Assembly: GCA_032433595.1 (NCBI GenBank)
Contig: JASWJB010000116.1
Coordinates: 53,711-117,710 of the forward strand
DNA length: 64,000 bases
From: Conoideocrella luteorostrata
Taxonomy: Eukaryota > Ascomycota > Sordariomycetes > Hypocreales > Clavicipitaceae
Direction: 5' to 3'
Position numbers and translations under genes: made by a program. Shown piece by piece: positions 58,860 through 64,000 of the stretch; position 1 is the stretch's first letter; each line of letters starts with the position of its first letter. The notes under the pieces are model-generated. The model ran no database searches, had not been told where the DNA came from, and saw nothing but the letters and a program-made list of their open reading frames with translations.

Positions 58860-60374
58860 ACCCACGTAAAGTAGTCCATTGCAAATTGGCTGCCCCGCTT
58901 CACCGCCTTCTTCTTCAGGCAACTGGCCCCACTTTTCGCGCCTGCCGCTTTATAGATTTTCTATAAGACCAGGCCACCTCCCTTCCACCTGCCCCCTCTC
59001 TGTCCACAGCTATCACATCAACCCCCCGTTGTCTGCCGGCCCTGTCGCCCACGTCAGCGTTGCGCGCCATGACTCGTCCGTCCGACCCTGCTGCAACCTT
59101 GGCGGCGGAAGCTGCACGTCGACTTCCTTCCCTGCGCTCCTCGTCGAGTTGTGATTGACGAGCTTTCCAACGCTTCTTTCACACAAAGCCACTACTCGAT
59201 ACTCCGACACCTTTCCCGCCGAATTCCTCACTATGACCACCCCAACGAACTTGACGAAAGAAATAACACTCGGAACTGCCCGATCATCGTTCTTGCCGGT
59301 GCTGAAATGAGTCACTACGAGAAACACGGCAGATTGGCGCATTGCCACGTCAGCTCGTCACAGCCCTAAGACATGGCGACATGTACCATTCTGCGCTGCC
59401 GCCCCTCGGACACTTTCTGAAGAACACGTGCCCAAGCCAGCCTCGGCTGCTTCCACGAATACGAGAGATGCTCGTCGAATGGCTGGCACCGCGTGTGAGA
59501 GCTGCGGCCGTGGACTGGCTACTTGCTCAGCTGAATGCAACGACTGCGACATGCATTAGCTGCGTCAGCCGACAAAAGTGCCACCGATGAAGGTCCGTTG
59601 ATCCGTGACCGCGTGGGGAGCGCCTGACCAGAACTTGAAGCTGTGATTTGCTACCGCACCGATGCTGCGGCATCTTTGGGCAGCCAATGCAGACAGTACA
59701 CTCAGCTCAGCCGAAACGTACAATATTTGCCTCTCAGATACGAGGCTTGCCGCGCCTTGGCTCGGGCTCCGCGAGGGATGACAAGTGATATTGAGATTTG
59801 ATTGGTAGAGCTTGAACTTCTGACGTGGCTTCCAGCCTCGCTCCCAGTTCCTAGTTTGCGAGGATCCTTGCTGCTTTGCGAAGAGGAAAAAGGAGGCCCT
59901 TTTCGCAGTTGGCTGGCAGGTGCAGTAGCTACCTGCAGGCTGCTCACGCCAGCTACGGCGCTACGACACCACAAGGGAGTACGTGCGGACTCACCGTCCG
60001 TTTAGGCGTACTCACTCGGCCCGTGGTCGTTGAGCTGCAAAATGCGAAGTTAAATAGAGGAGAGTTCCTCCCGTCCAAGGACTGAACTTCCGCACACCGT
60101 CTCTTCCTTTCACATTGCATTGTTACTGTCAAGCGAACCAGGTATTGTCGAAAACAATGAGCCTCTCCGACTCCTACACAGTTTTAAGCTTTTCTCAGGC
60201 ATCTGACTGCTCAGCAGACTCACCGATCTCGCTGGCCTCCTCACCAGCCAGCTCCGTTAGCTCCGTTAGCCTCGGAGAGGAGAGTTTCCATCGAAGTCTA
60301 GCTGCTCAGCACACTCACCAATCTCGCTCGCTTCCTCGCCAGACACTTGTGCTACTTCATGTGACACTTTATCG
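58860..60374. other. GC-normal island, left part, gene unclear
   Basis: Several overlapping plus-strand frames look partly protein-like, for example MTRPSDPAATLAAEAARRLPSL from 59070 and MTTPTNLTKEITLGTARSS from 59233. The latter stays open to 59601 except for one TGA and one TAG and includes CESCGRGLATCSAECNDC. A repeated motif, C-S-A-(D/H)-SPISLASSP, occurs in two different frames near 60210 and 60310, showing an internal duplication. No consistent gene model could be built. Confidence 0.3.
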
Positions 60375-61033
60375 ATGCCCGGGACAGAAGCGCTCGAGGC
60401 CAATCCCGGTCTGGAATCCGATTCCGGCGTGACAACCTGTAGCAGCTCATCATCGCCTGTTGCCGGAGACAATGCCACGATCCCGATTCCTGACAATGGA
60501 GACCGCATTCGAGCGCTCATGGCAAAATACGAGCAGGTAATGAGTGGCGATGGTGCCAAGACTCAACGTGCTAGCTCTGCCGATGAAGGTATTCGAGATG
60601 CAAATGCCGTGCGCCCGCTTCCGCTACGTGTTGGCTAACAAGCTCTCTAGGCGGCCGCACTACGATTCTACCGCTTTCCCGCGATGACAACGACCGAATC
60701 GATGATAAGCCAACGACATCGAGCACACCACGGAGCAGACCCTCGTCGCGGGGAACTCGAGGTAGCAGGAAAGGTCACTCTGAAGCCCAAAGCCGCGTAC
60801 AGAAGAAGAGGGCCTCTGTGAGCGGACGCTACGCGTACGCCTTTGAGCGCCTGGGAGGGGCACGACGGGCGGCGCGTGGCTCTATCGAGTGTGAAGTTTA
60901 CTAGGCTTCGACCTGGCTGCCGCTCGATCAATTGGAAGGGGATGACGCTCTCCAGGAAGCTAAGGATTTAGTTATGGATTTATTTGGTCCCGATATGTGG
61001 CACTCAGAGGCGCGAAAGCTAGGATTGCTATAG
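60375..61033 (+). CDS. Unrecognised small protein, probably spliced
   Basis: Exon 1 (60375-60588) and exon 2 join across a 62-nt intron with a GGCTAAC branch and TAG acceptor at 60650, giving ...SADEGGRTTILPLSRDD. The frame meets a TAG at 60902-60904, but continues in the same frame with WLPLDQLEGDDALQEAKDLVMDLFG to a stop at 61033. A GTGAGC donor at 60818 and TTTACTAG acceptor at 60904 would remove the stop, giving 169 residues; alternatively the TAG is a mutated CAG. The protein is Ser/Arg-rich in the middle with an acidic C-terminal helix. Family not recognised. Its position between two RIP tracts suggests a repeat-associated gene. Confidence 0.45.
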
Positions 61034-61259
61034 TGATTAACGCTGCGGACCTGAATAATACAAATTTTGTGCTCGGCTTTTTTGTTCGTCTAAATGTCAA
61101 CCACGCGACACATCAATTTCACTCGCAAATAAGTCTTTTAGCTTGTGACATAAGGTCTATATTTAAATGTGCCCGCTCTGCTTATCTCGTCTACTTCATT
61201 CTTTATCCCTCTCTTTAACGTCGGCCACCCCACCGCCGACTACACCCCTTAACCGACCA

Positions 61260-64000
61260 CCCTTAGCCCAAAATAACTACATTAAATATTATTAAATTAA
61301 TTAATATAACACATTAAAAATAATAATATTTAGTATTTTTTAATTAAAAAGCTATTACTTATAATAAAATTAAATTAAAAAACAACTAGTAGTGTAATGC
61401 TTACACTGCTCTCTTAACTTAAAATTACTTTTAAAATTAATTTTAATATTATAATTAAAATTTTTATACTTATTTTACCTTTATTATAATATAATATTAT
61501 AATTATAATAAAGGTAAAGTATAGAGAAACACTAAACCTTACTTACTTACACGCTAATAAAGCGGAAGCCTTAGTAATAAGATTCTTACCTTAATTAATA
61601 ATAAACTTAAGTATAATCTTAAACTTAACTTTTCTTAAACTTAAAGTAATAAATTTTTTAATAAATAAGTATTTTATTTATAATAATATTAAAAAAATAC
61701 TTAAAAATATAATTAATTAAAAAATTATTAATAATAATAAAGTTTTAATTAAGCTTTTAAAAGTTAATAATTAACTTTTTATAATTATAATTATATATTT
61801 TTTTAATTAATTTTTTAAACTTTTATATTTTTTAAAGTAATTTTAAATAAATAAAATTATAATTATTTAAATATTAAATAAAATTATTAAAAAGCTTTAA
61901 TATATAAAAAGTTAAAAATTAATTTTTTTATTAAATAATATTAATAAAATTATAAAAGCTATAATATTAAAATAATTAATAATTAAAGCTAAAAAAAATA
62001 ACTTTTTTTAAAACTTTAAATAAAAAATTAAGTTAATAAATTTATAAAAATTATACTTAAAATATTAATAAATTATATATAAATAATATAAAAATAATAT
62101 AATATTACTTTATTTTTTTAATTAAATATATTTAAAGCCTTTAATATAATTAATTATTTATACTTTATATAAATTTTATTAAATATAAGTATTTTAAAAT
62201 AATTTATAATAATAATTTAAAGCTTTTTTAAGTTAAAAATAAGCTATTTTTACTTTAATAATATTACTTTAAAAAATATTTTTATTATAATTAATATTTT
62301 TTAAGATTTATTATTTTTTTTAATATTTTTTTTACTTTATATTATAATACTTTATTATTAACTTTAAGCTATAAAAAATATTATTATAATAAAATATATA
62401 AATAATATAAATATAATTATTTTAAATAAAATAATAAAATAAACTTAAAAATAACTTAAAAAAGTATAATAAATTTATAATAATTAAATAATTAAAGCTA
62501 AAGTTTAATTTAATTTATAAAAAAATAAGCTTATTTACTTTATTAAAACTTATAAAATATTAATAAAATAAATTTAATTTAATATAAATAAAATAAAATT
62601 ACTTAAGTTTTATAAATTCTTAAGTATATAATTAAATAAAAAGCTTATAAAATAATTTTAAAAAGAAAATTAATATAATAATAACTTATACTTACTTTAT
62701 TAATAATATTAACTTAAGGTTATTTTTTTATAAAATTATAAACTTTATATATTTAAGTAATTTAAAGTATTATTATTTATAATATAAAAGTTTTTTATAT
62801 TTTTATTTTTTTAAGTAAATAATTAATTAATATTATTAAATTACTTTTTAAAAAATAATTAAATTACCTTTAAATTATTATTAAAATATATAAAGTTATT
62901 TTTATTTATTAATTAAAAATAAAAATAATAATTTTATTAATTAATTTTTACTTAAATTATATAAAATAAAAGTTTAAATAAAAATTAAAAAACTTAAGAA
63001 TAATAAATTAAATTTATATTATTTATATAATAATTTAAAAAATTCTTAAATAATATAATTAATTAAATAAAATAAAATAATTAAAATAACTTTTTATAAC
63101 TTTTAATAAATAAATAATTAATAATATAATATTAATATTATAATAAAAATAAATATATTAATAAAATATAATTTAAAATAAAATAAAATTAATAAAATAA
63201 AATTAATAATATAAAGTAATAAAAAATATATTATTACTTAAGATTATTAAGTAAATAAATTAATTTTATAATAAATTATTAAAATATAAATTAATTATAT
63301 TTATATAATTTTATATTAAAAAAATTAAATTAAAAAAATTTTTATATAATAAAAATATTTTAAATTACTTATTATATTTTTATAATTATAATATTATATA
63401 AAAAAACTTATAATATATTATATTAAATTATAATAAATTTTAATATATAAAATTATTTAATTAGCTTAAAAACCCTTAAAAACTTTAATTTATTTTATTA
63501 TTTTTTATATAAATTATAAAAATAATTTAATAAATATTAATTATAAAAAAAATAATATATTATAACTTTATAAAATTATTAATAAATAAATAATATATAA
63601 AAAATAAATTAAAAAAAAATAAAAATAAAATAATTATAATAATATAATTAAAAAAACTTTATATATATAAAAAATATATAAATATTTATTTAAAGCTTAA
63701 TTAAACTTAATTTATATTAAAAATAATAATTAATAATAATAAAAGTTAAATATTAAAAATAAAATTAAAAAAAAAAGTTAAAAAATAACTTAAAAATAAA
63801 ATAATATAAAATTAAATTATTTTATTATAATAAACTTATTTTAATAAAACTTTTTTTTTTAAATTAAAAATAAATATTTTTTAAGTTTTTTTTATTTATT
63901 TTTTAATTTTTAATTTAAGCTTAATTTATTTTTTATTAACTTTTTAATATTTATTTTTAATTTTTTAATAATAATATATAAAAATTATATTAATTTTAAT
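61260..64000. repeat. AT-rich RIP-type tract 2, runs to window end
   Basis: About 2.7 kb, even poorer in G and C than tract 1, with almost no CpA or TpG and dense TAA/TTA. No coding remnant was recognised. It may continue beyond the window, as expected for a subtelomeric or pericentromeric AT isochore. Confidence 0.85.

Noticed and set aside
59233..59601. A pseudogene with one TGA and one TAG
   Set aside because: Other frames in the same stretch look equally protein-like, so the choice of frame is not secure.

Overview
The window comes from a filamentous ascomycete (Pezizomycotina). Its genes carry short spliceosomal introns with GT donors, CTAAC/CTGAC-like branch sites and AG acceptors. Zn2Cys6 and C2H2 regulators, a cutinase, a hydrophobin and a large secreted chitinase are typical of such fungi. 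Two very AT-rich tracts have the composition left by repeat-induced point mutation (RIP). No bacterial-type operons, rRNA, tRNA or CRISPR were seen. I cannot name the species.

Layout. 0-6 kb is gene-poor: one unrecognised gene and a solo LTR. 6-9 kb holds an intron-rich flavin-dependent halogenase with no synthase beside it. 9-13.4 kb has a small secreted protein with a broken frame, guanylate kinase and a cutinase. 13.8-25.7 kb has two Zn2Cys6 regulators, an aromatic FAD monooxygenase, a CipA-like NAD(P)-binding protein, a secreted SnoaL-like protein and a secreted amidohydrolase. 26 kb carries a decayed P450 tail. 27.5-31.7 kb, read on the minus strand, splices into one roughly 1250-residue secreted protein that joins chitin-binding modules, a GH18 chitinase and a C-terminal HExxH metallopeptidase. 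Next come an F-box-type gene with an internal stop (33.6-34.9 kb) and a very small hydrophobin (36.7-37.0 kb), followed by about 4 kb without a convincing gene.

41.0-54.9 kb is the most coherent block. It holds a molybdenum hydroxylase of the xanthine dehydrogenase family, a molybdenum cofactor sulfurase divergent from it, a two-finger C2H2 regulator, and an FAD aromatic hydroxylase divergent from the regulator. Together these supply a Mo-dependent ring hydroxylase, the enzyme that sulfurates its cofactor, a second ring hydroxylase and a candidate regulator. The block resembles part of the nicotinate (hxn) catabolic clusters of Aspergillus; that assignment is inference.

55.6-58.6 kb and 61.3-64 kb are AT-rich and almost free of CpA/TpG. 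The first ends in an ankyrin-repeat fragment with stops where glutamines are expected. Between the two tracts lies an ordinary-GC island with one plausible spliced gene.

Five solo LTRs of two related types (TGT...ACA ends, about 185-210 bp) are scattered through the window; three have perfect 5-bp target-site duplications. A dispersed 9-mer, TACTCCGTA, recurs at least nine times in intergenic DNA, twice just after a shared 20-bp box containing CACGTG.
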